From Verrucomicrobiota bacterium (GTDB taxonomy: Bacteria > Verrucomicrobiota > Verrucomicrobiia > Limisphaerales > JACPZS01), in contig JACPZS010000100.1 of assembly GCA_016195385.1 (NCBI GenBank), positions 1 through 64,000 of the forward strand: a stretch of DNA of 64,000 nucleotides, written 5' to 3'. The position numbers and the translations under genes were made by a program. Below, piece by piece: positions 41,997 to 51,978 of the stretch. The notes below the pieces were generated by a model. That model searched no databases. It had not been told where the DNA came from and saw only the letters and a program-made list of their open reading frames with translations. The stretch's first letter is position 1. Each line of letters begins with the position of its first letter.

Positions 41997-42108
41997 CGAA
42001 TGACGAATGACGAAAGAAATCCGAAGCCAGAATGACAGAAGAAATCTTCGGAGCGCAATTCGAGTTTCATAATTCGACATTCTTTCGTCATTTGGCATTT
42101 GGATTTAG
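41997..42108. repeat. Inverted repeat between kinase and regulator genes
   Basis: CGAATGACGAATGACGAAAG (from 41997) is answered by ATTCTTTCGTCATTTGGCAT near 42079-42098. It fills nearly all of the gap between the histidine kinase and response regulator genes. Similar elements are, from memory, scattered in Verrucomicrobia, Planctomycetes and related genomes. It may attenuate or stabilise the two-gene message. Confidence 0.72.
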
Positions 42109-44454
42109 TCATTGTTGATTGGTCTGGTTTGAACCGGCTGCCGTGGCGTCGCCCGACAGTGGCAGTTCCAGCGTGAAGCGGCTGCCTTCGCCCATCGCGC
42201 TGCGCACCACGACGCGACCACCGTGCGCCTCGGCGATGTGTTTGACGATAGCCAGGCCGAGGCCAACTCCTTGCGTCTCGCGGCGCAGTTCGGAGCCGCG
42301 CCGGTAGAAGCGTTCGAAAATGCGCTCGTGATCTTCCGCTGGAATTCCAGGGCCGCGATCTTCGACCCACAGCAGAAAAGTCGAGGGGCGAGAGCCGAAA
42401 ATCGATTGACCGATGGACGTAGCGGCGGAGTTCACCGGAGCGGGAGACTCGTTCGCGATGACGCTCAAACCAATCGTAACAGTTGTGCCGACGGACGAGT
42501 GTTTGAGCGCGTTGTCGATTAGATTGACGAGTGCTTGTTGAATCGCGCGGCCGTCGAGCGTTGCTTGCACCGTGACATCGGCGGATTCGGTGGCGAGGTG
42601 TTCGACCGTGAGTCTTACCTGTCGTTCGGAGGCGTAGGCTTCCATGAGCTTGACGGTGCTCGCGACGAGCGCGGTGACGTCGGTCGGCTCGAATTCGTAT
42701 TCTTTGCGGCCTTGTTCGATGCGCGAAAAGTCGAGCACGTTTTCGATGAGCGAAGAGAGGCGGCGGCATTCCTGCACGATGAAACGGAAATACTCGTTCT
42801 GCTTGGCCGGCTCGCGGACGCGCCCGCTGTCGAGACCCTCCGCGAGCAGCCGGACGGATGCGATGGGCGCGCGCAGTTCGTGCGACACACTCGAAACGAA
42901 ATTGCTTTTCATTTCGTTAAGCCGCTGCTGGCGGACGAATGCGCGCCACGCGGCAACCAGTCCAATCAAAGCCGCGAGCGCTGCCAGCGCGATGACGGAG
43001 CCGAACCAAAACGTGCGCGCCCGTTGTCGCGCAAAGAGCGCGTCTGGGCTGGTGAGACGGACATTCACGGAAAGGATTTCTTCGTTGTCGACGAGTTTGC
43101 GACTCGTCGCGAGCACGGCGGCAGCCGCCGTATTCGCATCGAGAAATTCCTGTCGCGTTCCACCGCCGCCACGTCCGAAATAACTCGCCCGTCTCCACAC
43201 TCGCAATTGGTAAGGATCAGTGAGATTCCTCCCGGCCAGCGCGACTTCAATTTCAAAATACGAGGGCACATTGAAGACAGAGACAACCGTCATTTCCACT
43301 TGCTCGCGAACCGCAGACTCCGATCGGCATTTGATCCAGAGCACGGGAGCTTCGAAGGAATGAACTTCGGCCAGCCAATACTCGTTGGTGTTGAGCGCGG
43401 CGCGGGCTTGCGCGAAAACATTCGTCGAGTTGCTCGAAGTTTCCGCCGGCACGCCAAACCAAAATCGTCGCGGGCCATTGCGTCGGCCGGGAACTGGAAC
43501 GGCGCTGGAGGTTTGGTTCGATGCCGTGGCGGAAGCAAACTGCGGGTCGCTCATCAAGCCCGTGATGGTGGAACTCGCTGAGCCGATTCCCAAGAGCGAC
43601 GGCCGCGCCGCTGCGTGGAGGCGTCGGGCGCGTTGGTGCGTCTCCCAAATCCAGCGGTACGGGCTGACGATGCCGGTGAGTCCGAGCGTGGTTTCGATTC
43701 GCGGAGTCTTGGCCAGCAAATGCTCCGTCAGCGGCGTTGGGTGAAAGACGAGATTCGAGCAGAATGTCGCGAGCGCAGCGGAGGAATCGACGAGCACCCG
43801 ATTGGTGTTGGCGAGGGTGATTTGAAATTCCTTCAGCCGCGCCAGCGGCGCGAGCGCGAGTCCGCTTTCTCCGGCCGCGTCGGGGTGTTCGGTCACGATG
43901 CGCTCGAAAAGCGCGATGGCTGCTTCGGATTGATTTGGCCCGAGCAGCAAACCCAACGAGAAGATCGCGCTGGCCGCAAACGGCTCCGGCGGCGTGACGG
44001 CGAGAAATTTTTCGTAAGCATCGGTGGCGGTGGCGGAATTCCCGCCGTTGAATTCCGCATCACGCCCTGCCTGCCACAGACGCGCTTGCTCAGGATTCAA
44101 CGAATTCACGTCGAGGGACGCGGGCGTGGGCAGTTCGACGATGGATGGTGGCAGGAGAAGTTCACCATTCGGAGCCGTTTTGAAAATGACCGCGTTGTCC
44201 GAGTCGCGTGACAAATCAGCGAGCGACACGTTCGTGGGAAACGCCGCCGTTTCGGCAAGCTGAAGCGCATCGAAGACTTTTTGACTTACGTCATCCGCGA
44301 TCACTTGCGCGCGTTCCCTGGCTTCGAGTTCCGCGAGAATGCGATCCTGCCGCAGCGAAATGAGTCCCACAGTGGCGAGCGCGATGACCGGCAAAAGAAT
44401 GAGCGCGGCCTGCCAGAAGAACGCGGGGCGCTGGGCTGGGCGGGTTGAATTCAT
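42109..44454 (-). CDS. Sensor histidine kinase
   Basis: ATG 44454 (MNSTRPAQRPAFFWQAALILLPVIALATVGLISL) is preferred to the track start. A membrane helix near residue 20 is followed by a ~500-residue extracytoplasmic sensor region, a second helix (FWFGSVIALAALAALIGLVAAW), then HisKA with the H-box FVSSVSHELRAPIASVRLL and the HATPase domain (NLIDNALKHS, WVEDRGPGIPAEDHERIFERFYR, GVGLGLAIVKHIAEAHGG). The sensor region has no family I can name; it includes a TPR-like stretch (LGLLLGPNQSEAAIALFERIV). It should phosphorylate the regulator encoded downstream. Confidence 0.95.
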   Translation of the reverse strand: MNSTRPAQRPAFFWQAALILLPVIALATVGLISLRQDRILAELEARERAQVIADDVSQKVFDALQLAETAAFPTNVSLADLSRDSDNAVIFKTAPNGELLLPPSIVELPTPASLDVNSLNPEQARLWQAGRDAEFNGGNSATATDAYEKFLAVTPPEPFAASAIFSLGLLLGPNQSEAAIALFERIVTEHPDAAGESGLALAPLARLKEFQITLANTNRVLVDSSAALATFCSNLVFHPTPLTEHLLAKTPRIETTLGLTGIVSPYRWIWETHQRARRLHAAARPSLLGIGSASSTITGLMSDPQFASATASNQTSSAVPVPGRRNGPRRFWFGVPAETSSNSTNVFAQARAALNTNEYWLAEVHSFEAPVLWIKCRSESAVREQVEMTVVSVFNVPSYFEIEVALAGRNLTDPYQLRVWRRASYFGRGGGGTRQEFLDANTAAAAVLATSRKLVDNEEILSVNVRLTSPDALFARQRARTFWFGSVIALAALAALIGLVAAWRAFVRQQRLNEMKSNFVSSVSHELRAPIASVRLLAEGLDSGRVREPAKQNEYFRFIVQECRRLSSLIENVLDFSRIEQGRKEYEFEPTDVTALVASTVKLMEAYASERQVRLTVEHLATESADVTVQATLDGRAIQQALVNLIDNALKHSSVGTTVTIGLSVIANESPAPVNSAATSIGQSIFGSRPSTFLLWVEDRGPGIPAEDHERIFERFYRRGSELRRETQGVGLGLAIVKHIAEAHGGRVVVRSAMGEGSRFTLELPLSGDATAAGSNQTNQQ

Positions 44455-44620
44455 TTCCGTGACTGGCAAATCTTTTAGCGAAGATAGGCCGATCCGCCGA
44501 GCGAAAATGTCACGGATTTGCAAAATCAGCGAAGCGCTTTGATCCAAGGCCTTCAGGTCGGCCAACGCCCGCACTTTCGCTTTTGCCACCGATGCCCGGC
44601 CTGATAGCGTACTGCAAGCA

Positions 44621-45376
44621 ATGAGAACTGACGGCAGCGAAAAAACGTTCCGCCCACCGGAGGCAACTGCGTTCAACACGACTCATTGGTCGGTGGTGTT
44701 GAACGCCGGCGACGAAGCCGCACCGCAGGCCAATGCCGCGCTCGCCCAGCTTTGCGAAACGTACTGGCCGCCACTCTATGCGTTTCTGCGGCGCGACGGT
44801 CACGATCCCGCCAACGCGGAAGATTTGGTGCAGGGATTTTTCGAGTGCTTCCTGGAGCGAAAATATCTTCACGACGTGGATCGCGAGCGCGGACGCTTCC
44901 GTTCGTTCCTGCTTGCGGCACTGCGGCATTACGTGATGAACGAGCGGCGCGATGCGCGCACGCAACGGCGCGGCGGCGGCGCGACGCAACTCACGTTCGA
45001 TGTTCCCGGTGTCGCCGAACGCTGTGAAGCCGCCGCGAAAATCGAACAGGAACCACACCTCATTTTTGATCGCGTCTGGGCCGAAACCATCATGGAAAAC
45101 GCCGCGCGCCGGTTGCGCGCCAACTACTCCGAAGCGGAAAAAACTCAGCTTTACGAAACTCTGCGCGTGTGGCTGGCGACGGAAGCCCGGCCGGGCGACT
45201 ACGCCGTCGCTGCCCAGACTCTCGGCGTCAGCGAGGGAGCCATTGCCGTTGCCGTGCATCGCCTGCGGCAGAATTTCCGACGGCTCGTGCGCGCGGAAGT
45301 CGCCCACACCGTGTCGTCCCCCGCCGAAGTGGATGAAGAAATGCGCCATCTTTTGCGCGTGCTCACAACTTCATGA
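44621..45376 (+). CDS. ECF-type sigma factor
   Basis: 251 residues with region 2 (LAQLCETYWPPLYAFLRRDGHDPANAEDLVQGFFECFLERKYL) and region 4 (LATEARPGDYAVAAQTLGVSEGAIAVAVHRLRQNFRRLVRAEV). The WPPLYAFLRRxGxxxxxAEDLVQGFF type is common in Planctomycetes and Verrucomicrobia and is often encoded beside a Ser/Thr kinase, as here (42 bp downstream). Regulation may be by the kinase and not by a classical anti-sigma factor; this is inference from known arrangements. Confidence 0.92.
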   Translation: MRTDGSEKTFRPPEATAFNTTHWSVVLNAGDEAAPQANAALAQLCETYWPPLYAFLRRDGHDPANAEDLVQGFFECFLERKYLHDVDRERGRFRSFLLAALRHYVMNERRDARTQRRGGGATQLTFDVPGVAERCEAAAKIEQEPHLIFDRVWAETIMENAARRLRANYSEAEKTQLYETLRVWLATEARPGDYAVAAQTLGVSEGAIAVAVHRLRQNFRRLVRAEVAHTVSSPAEVDEEMRHLLRVLTTS

Positions 45377-45418
45377 AATTTCCTCCGTAATCGCGCGCAG
45401 ATTTTCGTTCAGTAAACC

Positions 45419-48400
45419 GTGACTGTGACCGCCGCCAACAAAAACTGTCCGCGCTGTGGCGCGCCGCTTAACGCCGGCGCCGTCGAAGGCTTTTGTCAAA
45501 GCTGCCTAGCGGCCGTGGCTTTCGGCGCAGCAGACGAAGTTCCACCTGGTGCCGATCAAAAAACTTCCTCGCGACGGCTCGGCGACTACCAACTTCTGGA
45601 GGAGATTGGCCGCGGTGGAATGGGTGTCGTTTATCGTGCGCGCCAGCTCGGACTGGAACGCGACGTCGCGATCAAAGTGTTGCGGCACGGGCCGTTTTCC
45701 GCACCCGAGGAAGTCGCACGCTTCCGCCGCGAAGCCGCGGCGGCCGCCGGATTGCATCACGCGAACATCGTCGCGATTCACGAAGTGGGCGAAGCCGACG
45801 GCCATTTGTTCTTCTCGATGGAACTCGTCGAAGGTCGGACGCTCGCGGAATTGACACGCGACGGCCCGCTCGAATCGGAACGCGCCGCGCGCTACGCGCT
45901 GGCCATCGCCCGCGCGATTTCCGCTGCGCACGATCGGCATATTCTCCATCGCGATCTCAAACCACCGAATGTCATCATCGACGCTGCCGATCAGCCGCGC
46001 GTGACGGACTTCGGCCTTGCAAAACGTCTCGACGCACCGGACGCGACAACGACACGCGACATCATGGGATCGCCTGGTTATCTGCCGCCCGAACAGGCGG
46101 ACCCGGCGCGCGGCGCGTTCTCGTTTGCCAGCGATGTGTATTCGCTCGGCGCGCTGCTTTATCACCTGATCACGGGCCGGCCGCCGTTCGCCGCCGCCAC
46201 GGTCACGGCGACCATCGCGCAGGTGTTGCATAACGAACCGGTTCCACCGCGCCGCCTCAATTCGACGGTGCCGCGCGATTTGGAAACCATTTGTTTGAAG
46301 TGCCTGCGCAAAGAACCGGCGCGCCGCTACGATTCCGCAAAAAATCTGGCCGCCGACTTGCAGGCGTTTCTGGAGCATCGCCCCATCGCGGCGCGGCCGG
46401 CCTCCGCGCTTGAGCGCATCGCACTTTGGCATCGTCGGAAGCCCGCGCAGGCAATTCTCAGCGGGTCGGTGCTGCTCGCGGTCTTGGCCGGCTTAATCGG
46501 CGTGGGCTGGCAGTGGCGGCGCGCGGAGCATGAAGCAGTGATCGCGCGGCTCAATGCTTACGCTGCCGATATGAGCGCGGCGGGGGCAGCGTGGCGCGAA
46601 GGCGACTGGGGACTGGCGCGGCAGCTGTTGAGTCGGTACACGAATGGACCGGCTGCCGGTCAACGGGGGTTCGAATGGTTTCTGCTCTGGCGTGAAACCC
46701 GTGGAACGGCAGAGCGAAGCTGGCAAGCGCACGGGGCGGGCGTGCGCCAAATCAGTTTCACGCCGGACGGTCGCAGCCTTCTCACTCAAGGCCGCGAGGC
46801 ACTCGCTTTGTGGGACGTGGGCGTCGGTGAGCGGCGGTGGATTTCTCCACTCGTGGGCGGGCCCGGTTCGGCCTTCGTGATCGAGCCAGATGGCGCTACC
46901 ATCACTACGACCGGCTCAAACTGTTTTCGGCGATTAAGCCTCGAATCTGCTGCCACGCTGGGCGAGCATCCGTTTGCTTCCGCGCGGCCTTTTCACCAGG
47001 TTTTCTTCGGCGGTGGCGCTTACTTCGCGGCCGACGACGTGATGGCTGTGTCTTGGAAACCAAACGCCACAAATTTTGAAAAATTGGAGGCGTGCCATGC
47101 TCCCGCGGCACTCTCGCCGGATGGAACGATATTCGCCGCCTGCGGCTCGGCGGGCATCTGGCTTTGGTCGGCGACTACGGCGCAATGGCTGGGTGAATTG
47201 GATGATCAAGACGCGGGTGCGGCCCACGCCGCCCCGGCACTAGCCTTTTCGCCGGATGGCCGGATGCTCGCGCTGGGAACACGGAGCGGGCTGGTCAAGG
47301 TGTGGAATTGGCGTGAGCGCGAGACGCTCGCGCTCCTCACGAACTCGCCGGGCCAAATCGTCTTTTCGGTATGCTTTTCGCCAGATGGTCAATGGCTGTT
47401 CACGGGGAGTGGCGATCAGGCCATTCGTCGGTGGCGCACGAACGATTGGACGCAAGCCACGCCGCTGCGTGGCCACGGAAACGAAGTTTGGTCATTGGCC
47501 TTTTCACCGGACCACAGACGGCTCGCCAGCGGCGACAAGGATGGCGTGATCAAATTCTGGCAAATGGACGCGGAGGTTGAGACGCATCGGTTCGTAGTTC
47601 CGAGTGGATTCATTGATTGGACGTTTATTAGCGCGGAAGAGCAAATTTCATTTGCCACTGCTCCCGGTGGCATTCGGTGGGTGCGCCAGCCGTACCACAG
47701 CACGAACACTTCCGCCGCCGGTTTTTTGCCGGGTTGCGAAAAATTCTGGGACTCACCGCGCGCGCGGTTTCTGGTGACGCGGAACACGAACGCGGTGTTG
47801 GAATTGCGGGAACTGGGGCGGGACCGCGTGCTTTCGACGTTCAAGCCTTCGGAGCGAGAGGTAATAAGCTGGATTCAGTTTTCCGCAGATGAATGCACAG
47901 CCATCGCGGGGACCGGCGAGGACACGGTGACGTGGTTGAGCGTACCCGGACTGCGGCCGTTTCAACGCCTCAAATTGCCGGCGCCATTTTATTACGCTGA
48001 TAAAGACCGCCTGGTGACACACGCCGCGGGGGAGCCGTTTGGGCTGGATCTCTGGCGACGCGCGGACGGCGCGTTCATCGCCCGGTTGCAAGGCCATCGT
48101 CTTGGCGTGTGGCCCGCAACCGGCTCGCCGGACGGACGGTGGCTGGCGAGTCCAAGTGAAGATGGCACCGTTCGCGTGTGGTCCTTGGCTGATGGCCGGC
48201 TTCACCATGTCTTCCGGGCTCAACGTCAAGGGGTATTCGTCTGCGACTTCTCACCGGACGCGGGCACTTTGGCGGCGGGCGGGCAAGACGGCACCGTCAC
48301 CCTCTGGCATCTGCCCACGGGCCGCTTCATCACCACGTTGGACGCTCACGAGCCGGGCCACCAAATCCACTGGCTGCGCTTTGTGGAAGACGGCCAGGCG

Positions 48401-48463
48401 CTCAACGCGTACCTCGGCGATAAAATCAATCACGTCTGGCGCGCGCCACGAAATTCTCCGTAA
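45419..48463 (+). CDS. Ser/Thr protein kinase with WD40 repeats
   Basis: 1,014 residues from GTG 45419 (or GTG 45425). An N-terminal zinc ribbon (CPRCGAPLNAGAVEGFCQSC) precedes the kinase domain: glycine loop IGRGGMGVVYRA, VAIKVL lysine, HRDLKPPNVII catalytic loop, TDFGLAK and the APE-like PEQADPARG region. A membrane helix (ILSGSVLLAVLAGLIGVGW) near residue 345 is followed by ~650 residues of WD40 repeats (LAFSPDGRMLALGTRSGLVKVW, VCFSPDGQWLFTGSGDQAIRRW). The kinase faces the cytoplasm and the propeller would be outside. It is linked to the ECF gene upstream. Confidence 0.95.
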   Translation: MTVTAANKNCPRCGAPLNAGAVEGFCQSCLAAVAFGAADEVPPGADQKTSSRRLGDYQLLEEIGRGGMGVVYRARQLGLERDVAIKVLRHGPFSAPEEVARFRREAAAAAGLHHANIVAIHEVGEADGHLFFSMELVEGRTLAELTRDGPLESERAARYALAIARAISAAHDRHILHRDLKPPNVIIDAADQPRVTDFGLAKRLDAPDATTTRDIMGSPGYLPPEQADPARGAFSFASDVYSLGALLYHLITGRPPFAAATVTATIAQVLHNEPVPPRRLNSTVPRDLETICLKCLRKEPARRYDSAKNLAADLQAFLEHRPIAARPASALERIALWHRRKPAQAILSGSVLLAVLAGLIGVGWQWRRAEHEAVIARLNAYAADMSAAGAAWREGDWGLARQLLSRYTNGPAAGQRGFEWFLLWRETRGTAERSWQAHGAGVRQISFTPDGRSLLTQGREALALWDVGVGERRWISPLVGGPGSAFVIEPDGATITTTGSNCFRRLSLESAATLGEHPFASARPFHQVFFGGGAYFAADDVMAVSWKPNATNFEKLEACHAPAALSPDGTIFAACGSAGIWLWSATTAQWLGELDDQDAGAAHAAPALAFSPDGRMLALGTRSGLVKVWNWRERETLALLTNSPGQIVFSVCFSPDGQWLFTGSGDQAIRRWRTNDWTQATPLRGHGNEVWSLAFSPDHRRLASGDKDGVIKFWQMDAEVETHRFVVPSGFIDWTFISAEEQISFATAPGGIRWVRQPYHSTNTSAAGFLPGCEKFWDSPRARFLVTRNTNAVLELRELGRDRVLSTFKPSEREVISWIQFSADECTAIAGTGEDTVTWLSVPGLRPFQRLKLPAPFYYADKDRLVTHAAGEPFGLDLWRRADGAFIARLQGHRLGVWPATGSPDGRWLASPSEDGTVRVWSLADGRLHHVFRAQRQGVFVCDFSPDAGTLAAGGQDGTVTLWHLPTGRFITTLDAHEPGHQIHWLRFVEDGQALNAYLGDKINHVWRAPRNSP

Positions 48464-48494
48464 TCGCTCCCGCAAAACCGTTCTGTAGAGGGTG

Positions 48495-51400
48495 ATGAAA
48501 ATCTTTCCTCTTGTTTTGGTCGGCGTCGCGCTTCTTTTACAGCGATTGATCAGTTTCGGCACTACCGAAGTACTCCAAAAATTTGACGCCATCAGTTGCA
48601 ATGGTACGAACGTCTTCGTCTTCACCGGCACGAACGTGACCTCGCTAGGAAGTTGGGCGGTGCCACCTGACACGCATGGAGCCGTCGGCCCCAATGGCAT
48701 TCTCAGCACGGTCAATTGGGGGATGGCCTATTATCCCAAGACTGGAGCGACGAATTTGACACCAATCTGGTCCGCAAACTTCGTGAACACCAACTCCGGG
48801 TTCTGGGCGTTCCTTCCTGGCTACACCGCCGGCGGCATTGCTGATCCCAAAGTGATGTTCGATCCCGACAGCCAGCGATTCTTCGTCATCATGCAGGAGA
48901 ATCCGAACGACCAATCGTTTCTAGACGTCGCCGTTTCGCGGAATTCCGATCCCCGTTCCAGCTCGGGTTCGGACTGGTTGTTCTACCGTTGGAACGTGAC
49001 GGAACGGTGGGACTTTCCAGTAGTGGGCGAGGTGGAGGTGGGGATCGATTATCCGGGAATGCTCGTGGACAAACGCACCCTCACCGTGAGCTACAATGTC
49101 TTTACCCTCGATGAAATTAAGGGGCTGAATGGAGCGGAAAATGTCGGCGCGCGCGTGTACGTATTTGACAAACAGAAGCTCTTGTCCGGCCAGGGAGACC
49201 AACCGCGAAGCTGGCGAAATTCGGCCCCGTTTGATCTGCCGCTCAACGCCAACATCACGACGACCATCCAACCGGCGCAACCCATCGGCAAATCCGATCC
49301 CGGCAACCGGATCTTCGCCGTGGAAATGCACCTTAAATTTCCTTACTTCCTCGATCAGTGGGCGATTCGCCTGCACACCTTCAACGATCCGCTCGGAGAG
49401 TTTAATCATCAAGATGAAGACATGGACGTGGATATCGATCGTCCCCCCGGCGTCCCGGCGGGAGCTCCGCAGCCGGTGGACAAGACGAGGCCGCTCACGG
49501 CCGCGCCGATTGATATTGCGGCCCTCAAGCCAATCTCGGCCTGCTTCTTCGATGGCAAAGTGTGGATGACCTACGCTCAATATGGCGACAAAGGTAACTC
49601 CATTATTCACTGGCTCGCCGTGCAACCACGCACGGCGGATGATGGCGGTTCCGTTATCATCGAGGATGGCTATGTCGATGCGGGGGCCGGCGTCTGGACC
49701 TACATGCCCACTTTGAGCGCGGGGCCGCGCGGTGATCTGTGCCTGATCTACACGCAGTCCAGCACGAATGAAGCGCCGGCGACTTACTTCATCTTGCGCC
49801 CCGCTGGCAGCCAGGTTTGGGAAACCCCCGTCAGACTCCAAGCGAGCACGAGTTCAACCATGTCATTTGACTCAGTTAAAAGCCTTCACCGCTGGGGCGA
49901 CTATGCGGCGGTCGTGACCGATCCCGTGGACGACACTTTTTGGGTCAGCCACGAATACGTGAACACGGGCGGGACGAACACTTGGACAACTTTCTGGGCG
50001 CAGATCGCCGCCTGCCACTGGCCCGTGATCCCTTTTCAGCCGCAAAGCATCACGACCACCGCCTGCGTGGCTCAGGTGAGTTTCTCGGTCAGTGTGCGCT
50101 CCGTCGGCGCCGACCCGAACGATCCGGACCCGCCTGGCATTAACCAATTCACCTGGCGGCACAATGGCACCGCCATCGCGCCAGACGGACATTTTCTGAT
50201 CACGAGCAACAACCTGGGCAGCACTCTGACGATTTTGCGTCCGGGCTACGCCGACGAAGGTTGGTACGACGTGAAAGTCGTCAACGAATGCGGCGATAAG
50301 TACGCCGTGGTTAGTAAACCTGCCTCCCTGCTCATCACTCCCTTGCCCTCGTGGGCGACGATCGAGCCGAGGTCGATTGATCCACAGCCCTTGAACCGCT
50401 TCGATCATAAAATGGTTTACGACCAGGAACGACGCGTCACTCTGATGTTCGGCGGGGAAGTGTATGAAGAGAACGTCGGGCGCTTCACTCACGGCGACAC
50501 TTGGACTTGGGACGGGAGCCGGTGGTCACCACGATCCCCGGCATTGAGTCCTCCGTCACGGCAAGGCTTCGGCATGACCTGCGACAGCCGACGCAAACGT
50601 GTCGTGCTGTTTGGCGGGCGATTCTTTCAGAACGGGACGAATGTGATTCATGGCGATACTTGGGAATGGGACGGGAGCAACTGGCAACTTAGGGCCGCCG
50701 CGGGCACCAACACTCCGCCGGCCCGCGCTTATCCCACGATGGCTTACGACTCAGCGCGGGGTGAGACGATTTTGATTGGTGGCGATCTCCTCGACCCCGC
50801 CGACGTAAACAAGACCTGGGCTTGGAATGGAACGAACTGGTTACTTCGTTCGACTCGGGTTCCCTCCGGAGGCGCAGCTCCATTTACAGTTTATACCGGC
50901 AACGCCATGGCTTTCGACGATCGTCGCGGGATCATGGTTCTCTTCGGTCCGTTTTTTGGCTCTGACAATCTCGTCTGGGAGTGGGATGGCAGCGGCTGGC
51001 TGGCTGTGGCTCCGCCGATATTAACGCCGTTTGATGGCGTCGGTGATTCGCGCAACGCCGCCGCGTTCTACGATCCCCAGCGCGGCATGGTTGCCTGCGT
51101 CGGCGGAAACAACGGCGCGTCGGTGTGGTGTTGGGATGGCCGTAAATTCTATCGCTTTGACGCGCAACTCGACGGCATCCCTTCGCCGCCGACGGTCTTC
51201 CCCTTTGCGGCGGGCGTCGCCTTCGATACCGACCGCCGCGCGCTGGTGTGGTCCGGCGGCGGCCAGGAGTTTCTTTCCTTCTCGCATCGCACCCGGGAAA
51301 TTCGTTTCGCGGACGGCCCGGTTATCATCCAAAGCCCCGCCGATACCAGCGTGGAACCTGGCCAAGTCACGACCTTGCACGCGGCGGTGAGTGGGGCCGG

Positions 51401-51773
51401 GCCGTTGACCTACCAATGGCGCGTGGATGGCGCGCCGGTGCTTCCCAACGACCGCATCAGCGGCGTCAGCACGCCTACGCTCGCGTTCAATCCCGCTCAA
51501 GCCATCGACTCGGGACATTACAGTTTGTTGGTCGCCGGACCTTGCGGAACCATCTCCAGTGCTCAAGCCCGTCTGGCGATTGGGCCATTCCTAAACTTAG
51601 GCAGAGTTGGGAACGGGTTCCGGCTCACATGGGTTGGCACGAACGTAATTGTGGAGGAAGCAATGACTCCGTTGGGACCCTGGATCCCGCGACCAAGTTT
51701 GGTCAGTCCATTCGACTTGCCGGTGGGCCAACTTGGTGCGGGCTTTTACCGCCTGAGAACCCTGATCCCATAG
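48495..51773 (+). CDS. Large secreted kelch/Ig-like protein
   Basis: ATG 48495 is preferred to GTG 48492; 1,092 residues. A signal peptide (MKIFPLVLVGVALLLQRLIS) is followed by a ~500-residue N-terminal beta-propeller-like domain (VPPDTHGAVGPNG, MFDPDSQRFFVIM, GIDYPGMLVD). Then come an Ig-like unit with LRPGYADEGWYDVKVVNECG and kelch-like repeats (HGDTWTWDGSRW, GDTWEWDGSNWQLR, VLFGGRFF, NKTWAWNGTNWL). A second Ig-like unit (IDSGHYSLLVAGPCGTISSAQARL) and a C-terminal domain ending GAGFYRLRTL complete it. Probably extracellular; no catalytic motif seen. Confidence 0.9.
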   Translation: MKIFPLVLVGVALLLQRLISFGTTEVLQKFDAISCNGTNVFVFTGTNVTSLGSWAVPPDTHGAVGPNGILSTVNWGMAYYPKTGATNLTPIWSANFVNTNSGFWAFLPGYTAGGIADPKVMFDPDSQRFFVIMQENPNDQSFLDVAVSRNSDPRSSSGSDWLFYRWNVTERWDFPVVGEVEVGIDYPGMLVDKRTLTVSYNVFTLDEIKGLNGAENVGARVYVFDKQKLLSGQGDQPRSWRNSAPFDLPLNANITTTIQPAQPIGKSDPGNRIFAVEMHLKFPYFLDQWAIRLHTFNDPLGEFNHQDEDMDVDIDRPPGVPAGAPQPVDKTRPLTAAPIDIAALKPISACFFDGKVWMTYAQYGDKGNSIIHWLAVQPRTADDGGSVIIEDGYVDAGAGVWTYMPTLSAGPRGDLCLIYTQSSTNEAPATYFILRPAGSQVWETPVRLQASTSSTMSFDSVKSLHRWGDYAAVVTDPVDDTFWVSHEYVNTGGTNTWTTFWAQIAACHWPVIPFQPQSITTTACVAQVSFSVSVRSVGADPNDPDPPGINQFTWRHNGTAIAPDGHFLITSNNLGSTLTILRPGYADEGWYDVKVVNECGDKYAVVSKPASLLITPLPSWATIEPRSIDPQPLNRFDHKMVYDQERRVTLMFGGEVYEENVGRFTHGDTWTWDGSRWSPRSPALSPPSRQGFGMTCDSRRKRVVLFGGRFFQNGTNVIHGDTWEWDGSNWQLRAAAGTNTPPARAYPTMAYDSARGETILIGGDLLDPADVNKTWAWNGTNWLLRSTRVPSGGAAPFTVYTGNAMAFDDRRGIMVLFGPFFGSDNLVWEWDGSGWLAVAPPILTPFDGVGDSRNAAAFYDPQRGMVACVGGNNGASVWCWDGRKFYRFDAQLDGIPSPPTVFPFAAGVAFDTDRRALVWSGGGQEFLSFSHRTREIRFADGPVIIQSPADTSVEPGQVTTLHAAVSGAGPLTYQWRVDGAPVLPNDRISGVSTPTLAFNPAQAIDSGHYSLLVAGPCGTISSAQARLAIGPFLNLGRVGNGFRLTWVGTNVIVEEAMTPLGPWIPRPSLVSPFDLPVGQLGAGFYRLRTLIP

Positions 51774-51978
51774 TGGTGTCACGAGCCAGCTATTGGCCGC
51801 GATTGACAGTCGGCAAGCTTCGTCACGGTGGGCGAGCGCGGAACCATCCTCCAGTCTCACGTCGCTTGCTGAACTTCTACGTTCAGCGAAAACTTTCAAG
51901 GCCGGATTGGTGAAGTCAAAATGGCTTGCGGCGACGAGCGCGTTTTGACTGCGCAAAAAGAAACCCGGACACTTGGTG

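Noticed and set aside
46660-46690. GGTTCGAAT motif resembling a tRNA T-arm
   Set aside because: It lies within the coding sequence of the kinase, with no matching acceptor or anticodon arms nearby.
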